Origin: Bacteroidota bacterium
GTDB taxonomy: Bacteria > Bacteroidota > Bacteroidia > Cytophagales > Cyclobacteriaceae
Direction of reading: 5' to 3'
Length of the DNA: 64,000 nt
NCBI GenBank assembly: GCA_018266435.1
Contig: JAFEAL010000001.1
Coordinates: forward strand, 1 to 64,000
Positions 17,626 to 24,460 of the stretch are shown here, one piece after another (position 1 is the stretch's first letter; every line of letters begins with the position of its first letter). Below the pieces are notes generated by a model that saw nothing but the letters and a program-made list of their open reading frames with translations, was not told the DNA's origin and did not search any database. The position numbers and the translations under genes were made by a program.

Positions 17626-18063
17626 TTAATTACGATGCTCTTCTAAAAAATTTTTAAGTGAGTGGTTAATGATTTTATTCCATCCTTTTTCAAAATTAGA
17701 AACGGCAAAATCAGGGACATCAGCAGGGAATGTATCAATGCCAGAATGGGTTAGGTTTAACCGGGTGCTGCCATTATTGTCAAACAATTCAAAAATTACG
17801 AAGGACATTCCGTTATATCCTTCGTATCGCCATGAGTATGTTAATTTGCTTTCAGGAATAACTTTGGCTATTTCACATAAATGCTTCCACGGTTTGCCGG
17901 GTTCAACTCCTGCCAAAAATTCAAACTTAAATCCAACCACAGCTTTAAATGTTTTCAAATCAAAATACCATTGCTTCATCATTTCTTTATCGGTTACGGC
18001 TTGCCATACTAATTTTTTAGAAACATTGAAAATTTTCTCGATGACTACCTTTTGCTTTTTCAT
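17626..18063 (-). CDS. SRPBCC/AHSA1-domain protein
   Basis: 145 residues. The N-terminal VIEKIFNVSKKLVWQAVTDKE and MMKQWYFDL match the AHSA1 start, and the C-terminal FEKGWNKIINHSLKNFL is the long terminal helix of this START-like fold. It is more divergent from the other three AHSA1 domains of the cluster than they are from each other. Probable role: ligand binding in the cytoplasm; no catalytic residues can be named. It lies 11 bp upstream (in transcript order) of the fusion gene. Confidence 0.8.
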   Translation of the reverse strand: MKKQKVVIEKIFNVSKKLVWQAVTDKEMMKQWYFDLKTFKAVVGFKFEFLAGVEPGKPWKHLCEIAKVIPESKLTYSWRYEGYNGMSFVIFELFDNNGSTRLNLTHSGIDTFPADVPDFAVSNFEKGWNKIINHSLKNFLEEHRN

Positions 18064-18088
18064 TTTTATACTTGATGAGTTTTACTCA

Positions 18089-18697
18089 CTAAGTTAGTAC
18101 TGTTCCTGTCTTGACTTTTCCTGCACGCTTGTAGTTGGCAAAAATTATCCCACTTGGCGTAACCGTAGTTTCAGTTAATGTAAAGGCTGCGGGAATCGGG
18201 CCATTGTCATACAAGTTTTTTCCTTTACCAAGTGTTAAGGGATATATTTTGAGTAAGAGTTCATCTACAAGATCATTTTTGAATAGCAGTTGAACAAGTT
18301 CATTACTGCCCCAAACTTTAATATTATCGCCTTCTGAGTCTTTAAGTTTTTGGATATCTGCCAGACTTGTGATCACTCTTGAGTTTTTCCACTGACTTAC
18401 AATTGGGTCAGACTGTTTTAGGGTATTAGTTAAAACGTATTTATTCACGTCCATAATACCCGGCCAATAATGGGCATGTTTTGGCCAGTAGTTTGCGAAA
18501 ATTTCAAATGTTTTTCTACCCAAGAGGAGTTCTGCCGGTTTCATTTGTTTTAGCATGAGTTGGCCAGAAGTTTCATCAGCATAAGGCACAGACCAGCCGC
18601 CAAACTCAAAACCACCTGAAGTATCTTCATCCGGGCCACCGGGCGCTTGCATTACTCCATCAAGCGTAATGAATTCTAACACGGATATATTTCGCAT
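18089..18697 (-). CDS. RibD C-terminal/dihydrofolate-reductase-like protein (copy 2)
   Basis: 202 residues. It begins LEFITLDGVMQAPGGPDEDTSGG, followed by LLLGRKTFEIFANYWP and KVWGSNELVQLLFKNDLVDELLLKIYPLTLG, all typical of the RibD_C/DHFR-like family of NADPH-dependent reductases that accompany SRPBCC genes in many Bacteroidota. It is clearly different from the copy at 15958-16578 and not a recent duplicate. Substrate unknown. It sits centrally in the ArsR-led cluster. Confidence 0.82.
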   Translation of the reverse strand: MRNISVLEFITLDGVMQAPGGPDEDTSGGFEFGGWSVPYADETSGQLMLKQMKPAELLLGRKTFEIFANYWPKHAHYWPGIMDVNKYVLTNTLKQSDPIVSQWKNSRVITSLADIQKLKDSEGDNIKVWGSNELVQLLFKNDLVDELLLKIYPLTLGKGKNLYDNGPIPAAFTLTETTVTPSGIIFANYKRAGKVKTGTVLT

Positions 18698-18725
18698 AAA
18701 TTATTTTCTTTTATTTTAAAACCGT

Positions 18726-18935
18726 CTACTCTAAAATTTCACATTTGTGGTTTAGAGAAGTTACGATACCGATTATTTTATTTTCCAGAACAGGATTGCC
18801 TTGAATACGTAAAATCCTGTCACAGTCGGTTAAGTCAAAATTTACTTTGTGTCCTGGAAACTCTTCTGCCAGTTTTTGAACAATAAGTTTTGCTTCACGC
18901 TTACTCGTTACATTTGTTTTAAAGACTTCCACCAT
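18726..18935 (-). CDS. small conserved protein, HMA-like length and pattern
   Basis: 69 residues, probably a real gene because it fills the spacing between two cluster genes and has an alternating beta-alpha-beta pattern: VEVFKTNV, a helix REAKLIVQKLAEEFPG, VNFDLTDCDRILRIQG and a final CEILE. It resembles small ferredoxin-fold proteins, but the metal-binding CxxC of heavy-metal-associated domains is absent. Two cysteines remain. Function not recognised. Confidence 0.62.
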   Translation of the reverse strand: MVEVFKTNVTSKREAKLIVQKLAEEFPGHKVNFDLTDCDRILRIQGNPVLENKIIGIVTSLNHKCEILE

Positions 18936-18974
18936 ATAGTTGGTTTTAAATCTGCCGATTTATGTGTTCGTATC

Positions 18975-19391
18975 TTATTTAAACTCCACCATCCACTCAA
19001 TACCGTATTGGTCTCTAAACATTCCGAAATAAGAACCCCAAGGACTGTCACCAATAGGCATTTCAACAGTTCCTCCTGCTGAAAGACCACTATATATTTT
19101 GTCTGCTTCCTTTTTACTTTCTGCACTAACAAAAATCTTAGACCTGTTTTCATTTTCATTTACCCGACCTAAAAAATCCGGAACATCGTTGGCCATTAAC
19201 ACGCTATTGCCTATTGGCAGAGCAATGTTCATTATTTTATTGGCTTCACTTGCTGGTATTGGATGCTCTGGAGTTGATATATCTTTGAAACGTATGATAT
19301 TAGTGAACGCACCGCCAAATACCGATTTGTAAAAATTGAAAGCTTCTTCGGCATTTCCATTGAAATTGATGTGAGGGTTGATGTGTGCCAT
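18975..19391 (-). CDS. VOC (PhnB-like) family protein
   Basis: 138 residues with the PhnB/3-demethylubiquinone-methyltransferase-like VOC pattern: INPHINFNGNAEEAFNFYKSVFGG at the start, LSAGGTVEMPIGDSPWGSYFGMFRDQ and a final GIEWMVEF. VOC proteins commonly bind a divalent metal, but this branch often has incomplete ligand sets, and the role is unknown. It corresponds to the C-terminal half of the fusion gene at 16652-17614. Confidence 0.83.
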   Translation of the reverse strand: MAHINPHINFNGNAEEAFNFYKSVFGGAFTNIIRFKDISTPEHPIPASEANKIMNIALPIGNSVLMANDVPDFLGRVNENENRSKIFVSAESKKEADKIYSGLSAGGTVEMPIGDSPWGSYFGMFRDQYGIEWMVEFK

Positions 19392-19446
19392 GATGTTTTG
19401 ATTAATTGATTTTTTTAAATTTTTATTCAGAGTTTTTTAAACGAAA

Positions 19447-19944
19447 TTATTTTTTTGATAAAATGGTCAGCAAATTTTCCAGATTGCTCAAAGACATCTT
19501 CATTCCTTGCGTGAAGCCGTCAAGTATTCTCTCCATTCTTTCAAGCGACTCATTGTAAATAGTAATGCTCACTTTAGTTGTTCCGTTTTTTTCGCTGAAG
19601 GTATGATCCCATTTAGAGCCTGGCAGTTCGGGTTTTTCATTCTCGTCTGCAAAAGCATTGTGCATTTTAAAATTGGTTTTTGGAGTGATGGAAGTATATT
19701 CCTGAATTGCCCAACGCGCTTGCCCATCCGGACTAATCATTGCATAAAACCGTTTGCCGCCCATTTTAAATTCCTGGTATTTTGTTTTAGCGACCATGGG
19801 TTTGGGTGCAATCCACTGGTCAATAATTTCTGCTTTGGTAAAAGCATCCCACACCAGTGAAAGATCAGCTGCAAATTCTCTGGTTATATATACCGTTTTA
19901 GCCGACTTATCTACAGTAAAATCAAAAAATAGATTTGGGTTCAT
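19447..19944 (-). CDS. SRPBCC/AHSA1-domain protein, unfused paralog
   Basis: 165 residues, very similar over its whole length to the N-terminal half of the fusion protein: shared FDF start, REFAAxLxLVWDAxTKAEI, APKP, GG(R/K)RFYAMISP and FSE-N-TT. It is immediately followed by the VOC gene, the same order as in the fusion. Its ATG overlaps the stop of the preceding AHSA1 gene by 4 bp (ATGA), showing tight translational coupling within the operon. A ligand-binding role is inferred only from the fold. Confidence 0.84.
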   Translation of the reverse strand: MNPNLFFDFTVDKSAKTVYITREFAADLSLVWDAFTKAEIIDQWIAPKPMVAKTKYQEFKMGGKRFYAMISPDGQARWAIQEYTSITPKTNFKMHNAFADENEKPELPGSKWDHTFSEKNGTTKVSITIYNESLERMERILDGFTQGMKMSLSNLENLLTILSKK

Positions 19945-20402
19945 GATTGATGTATTTTGGTTGAAAGGTATTTTTCGAGTTTTTCTACATTTTGTTTTAA
20001 GCCCTCGTCAGCTTTAAAAGTTTTTACTACGGTTTCAAATGTTTCTTGGCTTTCAAACAGCATGTGCCATTCCATAAGGGTTTGGTTGCCGTTGGGTTCA
20101 AAGTTTACCGTAGTTATAAAATTGGGGTTGAAGTGCCGCAACACAATTTTTTTACGGAAAATGATTTCCTGAAAAATACTTTTGTTGGGGTAGTCTTTTC
20201 CATCAGGGCCATGCAGGGTCAATAGCCACTCTCCATTTTTTACAACATCCATTTTGTGAATGGTGGTGGTGAACCCATTTGGCCCCCACCAGTTTTTAAT
20301 ATGCTCAGGGTTCGTCCATACTTCCCACACTAATTCAACAGGGGCACGAAATGTTTTTGAAATGCGTAATTCGCAACCGGACGGCTCATTTGCTTTTTCC
20401 AT
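19941..20402 (-). CDS. SRPBCC/AHSA1-domain protein
   Basis: 153 residues: [33 protein letters not shown] is the canonical AHSA1 opening, followed by [17 protein letters not shown] and the terminal helix [19 protein letters not shown]. It overlaps the ArsR gene by 17 bp upstream and the next AHSA1 gene by 4 bp downstream. The ArsR-AHSA1 pairing is a very common two-gene arrangement in bacteria; the regulated function is mostly uncharacterised. Confidence 0.85.
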   Translation of the reverse strand: MEKANEPSGCELRISKTFRAPVELVWEVWTNPEHIKNWWGPNGFTTTIHKMDVVKNGEWLLTLHGPDGKDYPNKSIFQEIIFRKKIVLRHFNPNFITTVNFEPNGNQTLMEWHMLFESQETFETVVKTFKADEGLKQNVEKLEKYLSTKIHQS

Positions 20403-20721
20403 GCTTTTTCTCTTTTTGAATTTTAGCTAAATATTGATCGAGGTTGTCAAAACGGCTTTCCCACATTTTACGGAACTGCTCCAGCCATTTGTCGATCTCT
20501 TTCATTTTTTTTAATTCAAGGGAGTAATAGATTTCCCGGCCTTGCTGTTCCTGTTTTACTATTTCGCATTCTGTTAAAATTCGAAGGTGTTTTGAAACCG
20601 CTTGCCGTGTTGTATGAAAATTCTCAGCCAGGGCATTGGGTGTCATTGCTTGAGTTGCAATTAGCACAATTATGGCGCGTCTGGTTGGATCGGCAATGGC
20701 CTGAAAAATATCTCTCCTCAT
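20386..20721 (-). CDS. ArsR-family winged-helix transcriptional regulator
   Basis: 111 residues: MRRDIFQAIADPTRRAII opening, a helix-turn-helix centred on TPNALAENFHTTRQAVSKHLRIL, and the wing EQQGREIYYSLE. It has only one cysteine (in ECEIVKQ), so a metal-sensing CxC site is not evident; it resembles the SdpR/AHSA1-linked branch rather than metal sensors. First gene of the cluster, and probably autoregulatory, since two copies of a 16-bp palindrome cover its promoter (20741-20786). Confidence 0.88.
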   Translation of the reverse strand: MRRDIFQAIADPTRRAIIVLIATQAMTPNALAENFHTTRQAVSKHLRILTECEIVKQEQQGREIYYSLELKKMKEIDKWLEQFRKMWESRFDNLDQYLAKIQKEKKHGKSK

Positions 20722-20740
20722 AAAATGATAATTTATTTAT

Positions 20741-20756
20741 GAAACTAATCGGTTGC
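20741..20756. promoter_or_regulatory. probable ArsR operator, copy A
   Basis: GAAACTAATCGGTTGC: arms G(A/C)AAC and GTT(G/T)C around a 6-bp centre. Lies 20 bp upstream of the arsR start and ends on the edge of the -7 element. Confidence 0.65.
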
Positions 20757-20786
20757 AAATATATGTGCAACTATTCGGTTTCGCAA
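20756..20786 (-). promoter_or_regulatory. arsR-cluster promoter (-33 TTG, -7 TATATTTG)
   Basis: On the minus strand TTG (20784-20786), a 20-bp spacer and TATATTTG (20763-20756), matching the Bacteroidota TTG-N19-21-TAnnTTTG promoter. Operator B fills most of the spacer, and operator A covers the start site region. Confidence 0.7.
20767..20782. promoter_or_regulatory. probable ArsR operator, copy B
   Basis: GCAACTATTCGGTTTC, same arms and same centre pattern as copy A, start-to-start distance 26 bp. Lies between the -33 and -7 elements, where binding would block RNA polymerase. Confidence 0.65.
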
Positions 20787-20897
20787 CACATTTTAAAAAA
20801 ATAATTAGGGGAGGAGGGTTATTTCAACTTTTACTCCTTAGAAGTCAGGCCTGTGATTATTGAAGGTAAGTAGGTGAGGCAGGTTTTTTTGATGGGT

Positions 20898-21554
20898 TCA
20901 GCCAGAAAGGTTCCACCCCTCGGCTCCAAGCAAGGGCACAAAAGCGAATTGATTGAACTCCTCTTTCAGTACTTTTTCTTTTTTTTTGATAAGCCGCATC
21001 ATTTTTTGTGCATCACGATTGCCTACCGGGATGACCATGATTCCATCTTCAGTCAGTTGATTAAGTAATGTTTGCGGTATAATGGGTGCTCCTGCTGTAA
21101 CGATAATTTTATCGAATGGAGCTTTAATGGGTATTCCTTTTGAGCCATCACCATAAAAAAAGTAAGGACGATAACCAAGCATTGGCAGAAAGTCTCTTGT
21201 CTTTTCATACAACTTTCGGTTGAACTCAATGGTATAAACGGTAGCGCCCATCTCCAATAAAATGGCAGCCTGATAGCCGGAGCCCGTGCCGACCTCCAGT
21301 ACTTTGTTACCTGGCTTTATCTGAAGTTTTTCGGTTTGAAATGCAACGGTGTAGGGCTGTGAAATAGTTTGACCTTCGCCAATAGGAAAAGCTTTGTCTT
21401 CATAAGCATGGCTGAGCAGGGCATCCTCAAAAAACACGTGTCTGGGCACTTTTGCAATGGCTGACAAAACGGCTTCGTCTGTTATGCCTTTTAGGCGCAA
21501 TTTGCTGACCAGTTTATTACGTAGCCCTCGCTGCTTATAATTATCTTCGGTCAT
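20898..21554 (-). CDS. pcm: protein-L-isoaspartate O-methyltransferase
   Basis: 218 residues. The SAM-binding motif LEVGTGSGYQAAIL and the family segments VPRHVFFEDALLSHAYEDKAFPIG, GQTISQPYTVAF and IIVTAGAPIIPQTLLNQL are present. It methylates isoaspartyl residues in damaged proteins so that they can revert to aspartate; cytoplasmic, though some Bacteroidota homologs are exported. No signal peptide here. Monocistronic, with the ArsR promoter behind it and the candidate RNA in front of it. Confidence 0.93.
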   Translation of the reverse strand: MTEDNYKQRGLRNKLVSKLRLKGITDEAVLSAIAKVPRHVFFEDALLSHAYEDKAFPIGEGQTISQPYTVAFQTEKLQIKPGNKVLEVGTGSGYQAAILLEMGATVYTIEFNRKLYEKTRDFLPMLGYRPYFFYGDGSKGIPIKAPFDKIIVTAGAPIIPQTLLNQLTEDGIMVIPVGNRDAQKMMRLIKKKEKVLKEEFNQFAFVPLLGAEGWNLSG

Positions 21555-21626
21555 CGAAAAAGGTCAATTTTAGCCTAAAAAACGTTATTATTAATCAAAA
21601 AATAAAGTTTTATATTTTTCTTAGGA

Positions 21627-21782
21627 AAATTGAAAGCTATCCCTCTACTTTGAAACCCCAACACAGATAAAACCTATTTGCCATAGCGTTTAAAACTGTG
21701 TGACCTGGTCCGGCAGTAGGTGTGGAAAACCCACTTCTACTGCTTGGGCAGGTGAAATAACAAAGGCCTTCAGGCCTTTTTT
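21627..21782 (+). ncRNA. candidate structured small RNA
   Basis: No ORF is apparent on the plus strand. Stem 1: ACACAG (21661-21666) pairs CTGTGT (21696-21701), with an inner AAACCTAT/ATAGcGTTT stem and a TTGCC loop. Stem 2: ACCTG (21703-21707) pairs CAGGT (21749-21753), and inside it GCAGTAG (21713-21719) pairs CTACTGC (21737-21743). A Rho-independent terminator follows at 21762-21782. A degenerate promoter (TTA-N19-TATTTTTC, 21591-21620) suggests a start near 21627 and about 155 nt. Size is in the range of 6S-like RNAs, but the family was not recognised. The 5-prime end is an estimate. Confidence 0.5.
21762..21782 (+). terminator. Rho-independent terminator of the candidate RNA
   Basis: AAAGGCC (21762-21768), TTCA loop, GGCCTTT (21773-21779), T-run to 21782. 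It overlaps the stop codon of the convergent transketolase subunit gene, and the hairpin may also help end that transcript, although the minus-strand T-run is weaker. Confidence 0.8.
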
Positions 21783-22729
21783 CGTTTTAATACCTTTAGA
21801 GCAGCTTCAATAATATTTTCTGGTGCAAGGCCATATTTTTTTAGTAGCTGTGTAGGTGTTCCGCTTTCGCCAAAAGTATCACTCACAGCTACCATCTCAA
21901 GAGGGGTGGGGTAGAAACGTGAAAGGGCTTGAGCAATGCTATCACCAAGTCCTCCATTAGCCTGATGTTCTTCGCAGGTTACCGCGCATTTTGTTTTCTG
22001 AATGGACTCAAGAACGGCCTCAAGATCAAGTGGCTTAATGGTGTGTATGTTGATTACCTCAGCACTGATTCCCTGGGCGGCTAATTTTTCTTCTGCTTCT
22101 ATTGCACTCCACACTAAGTGACCACAGGCCAAAATAGTTACATCTTTCCCTTCGATCATTTTATCGGCTTTGCCAATAGTAAAAGGGCGATCGGGTGTAG
22201 TGAAGATGGGCCAACTGGGACGCCCAAAACGCAAATAGGCCGGCCCTATGTGTTTGCCTAAGGCCAAGGTTGCTGCTTTTGTCTGGTTGTAATCGCAGGG
22301 TACAATTACTGTCATGCCCGGAAGCATTTTCATCATGCCGATGTCTTCCAGAATCTGATGAGTGGCACCGTCTTCGCCCAATGTAACGCCCGCGTGTGAG
22401 GCACAGATTTTTACATTCTTTCCCGAATAGGCAATTGACTGGCGGATTTGGTCGTACACTCTTCCGGTAGAGAAATTAGCGAATGTTCCGGTAAAAGGGA
22501 TTTTCCCTCCGATGGTCATACCGGCTGCCAAACCCATCATGTTGGCTTCTGCAATTCCGGTTTGAAAAAAGCGATCGGGAAAATCCTTTTTGAAGGCATC
22601 CATTTTCAGTGAACCGGTAAGGTCGGCACATAAGGCTACGACATTTTCATTTTGTTTGCCCAGTTCATGAAGGCCCGCACCAAAACCTGAGCGGGTATCT
22701 TTTTTTTCAGTGAAAGTATATTTGGTCAT
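21770..22729 (-). CDS. transketolase, C-terminal (pyrimidine-binding) subunit
   Basis: 319 residues covering the second half of transketolase: the pyrimidine-binding domain (DLTGSLKMDAF, FFQTGIAEANMMGLAAGM, then SHAGVTLGEDGATHQ) and the C-terminal domain (VTCEEHQANGGLGDSIAQ, VSDTFGESGTP). The Glu in GIAEANM would activate the TPP cofactor of the partner subunit. Split two-subunit transketolase is common in Bacteroidota. It moves two-carbon units in the pentose phosphate pathway. The partner gene lies upstream at 22934-23785, separated by 204 bp. Confidence 0.92.
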   Translation of the reverse strand: MTKYTFTEKKDTRSGFGAGLHELGKQNENVVALCADLTGSLKMDAFKKDFPDRFFQTGIAEANMMGLAAGMTIGGKIPFTGTFANFSTGRVYDQIRQSIAYSGKNVKICASHAGVTLGEDGATHQILEDIGMMKMLPGMTVIVPCDYNQTKAATLALGKHIGPAYLRFGRPSWPIFTTPDRPFTIGKADKMIEGKDVTILACGHLVWSAIEAEEKLAAQGISAEVINIHTIKPLDLEAVLESIQKTKCAVTCEEHQANGGLGDSIAQALSRFYPTPLEMVAVSDTFGESGTPTQLLKKYGLAPENIIEAALKVLKRKKA

Positions 22730-22825
22730 GCTGACTTGTTAATGTCTTGTTAAAATTGAAAAATACTATCGATCGACCTGAACTCAGTTTGTTTTCGCTC
22801 GTACAGATCAGTCAAACTGATTTTC

Positions 22826-22912
22826 ATGGAGCGTACTAAAACCATTGACCGAAAACTTCTCATCTGGATCATTATCACCATTTTGTTAGCCGTTATTCCA
22901 TGGTTTCTGTAG
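22826..22912 (+). CDS. possible 28-residue single-span membrane protein
   Basis: ATG to TAG encodes MERTKTIDRKLLIW followed by a hydrophobic run IIITILLAVIPWFL: a charged N-terminus and one membrane segment. It lies antisense in the gap between the two transketolase genes. A hairpin ATCAGT-CAA-ACTGAT (22807-22821) sits just before the ATG. No homolog is recognised, and it could be chance; the compact charge-then-TM design is the only support. Confidence 0.33.
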   Translation: MERTKTIDRKLLIWIIITILLAVIPWFL

Positions 22913-22933
22913 CCGGGCAGAATCTGACGCAGG

Positions 22934-23785
22934 TTAATAGTCTCCAATAGTTTCTTCTAACTGGGCGAGAGCTTTCTTCAACTCTTCATCATTGGGTGCA
23001 ACTCCATGCCATTTGTGTGAGCCCATCATGTAATCCACCCCAAATCCCATTTCAGTTTTCATCAGGTTGATCACAGGTTTCCCTTTTCCGGTCTGGGCTT
23101 TTGCATTCTCCAGCCCAATGATGACTTCATGTATGTTGTTTCCATTGAACTCATTTACGATCCAGCCGAATGATTCCCACTTGGCTTTGAGGTTCATCAA
23201 AGAGAGGATTTTATCAACAGGCCCGTCAATCTGCTGGCCATTATAATCAATTGTTGCAATGAGGTTATCTATCTTGTTGTGCGCGGCATACATGGCAGCC
23301 TCCCAAACCTGACCTTCTTGTTGTTCGCCATCGCCCATCAGTACATAAACTAATCGCGTGTCGCGATTCAGTTTTTTTGTTTGAGCAGCACCCACTGCAA
23401 CTGATAGCCCCTGACCCAGTGACCCCGAAGCTACGCGGATTCCTGGTAAATGCTCGTGGGTAGCCGGATGACCTTGCAACCGTGAATTGAGCTGCCTGAA
23501 TGTGGCCAACTCTTTCACATCAAAATAACCTGAGCGGGCTAATGTGGCATACCATACCGGAGAGATATGGCCATTGGACAAAAAGAATAAATCTTCGTCC
23601 CGGCCATCCATATTGAATTTGGGATTGTGCTTGAGTACATGAAAATAAAGTGCTACAAAAAAATCAGCACATCCGAGTGAACCCCCGGGGTGGCCGCTTT
23701 GGCAAGCGTGTACCATGCGTACAATATCTCTGCGGATTTGAGTGGCTAATTTCTTTAGTTGTGTAAGGTCAGGTTGTGTAGGCAT
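22934..23785 (-). CDS. transketolase, N-terminal (TPP pyrophosphate-binding) subunit
   Basis: 283 residues covering the first half of transketolase: GHPGGSLGCADFFVAL at the N-terminus, and the TPP/Mg motif GDGEQQEGQVWEAAMYAAHNKIDN (GDG..N). SLGQGLSVAVGAA is also typical. The protein must pair with the C-terminal subunit encoded just downstream, since each active site lies between the two. No other pentose-phosphate gene is near; the upstream neighbour is bcp. Confidence 0.93.
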   Translation of the reverse strand: MPTQPDLTQLKKLATQIRRDIVRMVHACQSGHPGGSLGCADFFVALYFHVLKHNPKFNMDGRDEDLFFLSNGHISPVWYATLARSGYFDVKELATFRQLNSRLQGHPATHEHLPGIRVASGSLGQGLSVAVGAAQTKKLNRDTRLVYVLMGDGEQQEGQVWEAAMYAAHNKIDNLIATIDYNGQQIDGPVDKILSLMNLKAKWESFGWIVNEFNGNNIHEVIIGLENAKAQTGKGKPVINLMKTEMGFGVDYMMGSHKWHGVAPNDEELKKALAQLEETIGDY

Positions 23786-23909
23786 GTGAGGAATTTGCGC
23801 GAAGATATAAACTTAGGAGAAATGCTGTGACGTTAAAGAAATATATTTTGGCAACAAACACAATGGATAGTTGTTTCTTGTTTTTGGAAAAGGTAAACCT
23901 TGATTTTCT

Positions 23910-24455
23910 TTATTTCTTCATTCGTCTCTTAACCGATTCCTTCACTACTTTTTTTGCTGTCTTTTTAGAAACAGGTTTTTTATTAACCTTAGGAACTGCT
24001 GAGCTATTGGTAAGAATCTGAGCTGTGTGGTTTTTTGTATCTACTTTTCCGATGATCTCAGTAATGGTTCCTTTTTCATCAATAAGAAATGTAACTCGTG
24101 CAGTACCCATGTATTTGCGGCCGTACATCGATTTCTCCACCCAGGTACCATATTTTTTATGAACCGATAAGTCGGTATCGGCCAGTAGTTGAAACGGCAG
24201 GTTTTCTTTTTCAATAAATTTGCGGTGGCTCTTTTCATCATCGCGGCTTACGCCCAGCACCTCGTACCCTTGTTTCTGCAATACGTTGTAATTATCCCTG
24301 AGATTGCATGCTTCGGCTGTGCAGCCTGAGGTCATGTCTTTCGGGTAAAAATAGAGAACCACTTTTCTACCTTTAAAGTCGGATAGCTTTACTTTTTTGC
24401 CATTTTGGTCTTGCGTGGTGAAGTTGGGTGCTTTGGTTCCAACGGTAGGTGTCAT
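23910..24455 (-). CDS. bcp: thioredoxin-dependent peroxiredoxin (BCP family)
   Basis: 181 residues. The peroxidatic Cys is C45 in DMTSGCTAEAC, and the second cysteine C50 is the likely resolving one, an arrangement typical of BCP/PrxQ. It reduces hydroperoxides with electrons from thioredoxin in the cytoplasm. Compared with E. coli Bcp (156 residues), it has a Lys-rich C-terminal extension (KKPVSKKTAKKVVKESVKR), an oddity that may bind nucleic acid or simply be a charged tail. The gene begins 5 bp after the M23 peptidase stop, so the two are probably cotranscribed. Confidence 0.92.
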   Translation of the reverse strand: MTPTVGTKAPNFTTQDQNGKKVKLSDFKGRKVVLYFYPKDMTSGCTAEACNLRDNYNVLQKQGYEVLGVSRDDEKSHRKFIEKENLPFQLLADTDLSVHKKYGTWVEKSMYGRKYMGTARVTFLIDEKGTITEIIGKVDTKNHTAQILTNSSAVPKVNKKPVSKKTAKKVVKESVKRRMKK

Positions 24456-24460
24456 TTCTT

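Noticed and set aside
22750-22947. Minus-strand ORF of 65 residues between transketolase genes
   Set aside because: It overlaps the N-terminal subunit gene and has no domain-like pattern; the plus-strand small ORF is the better candidate in the gap.
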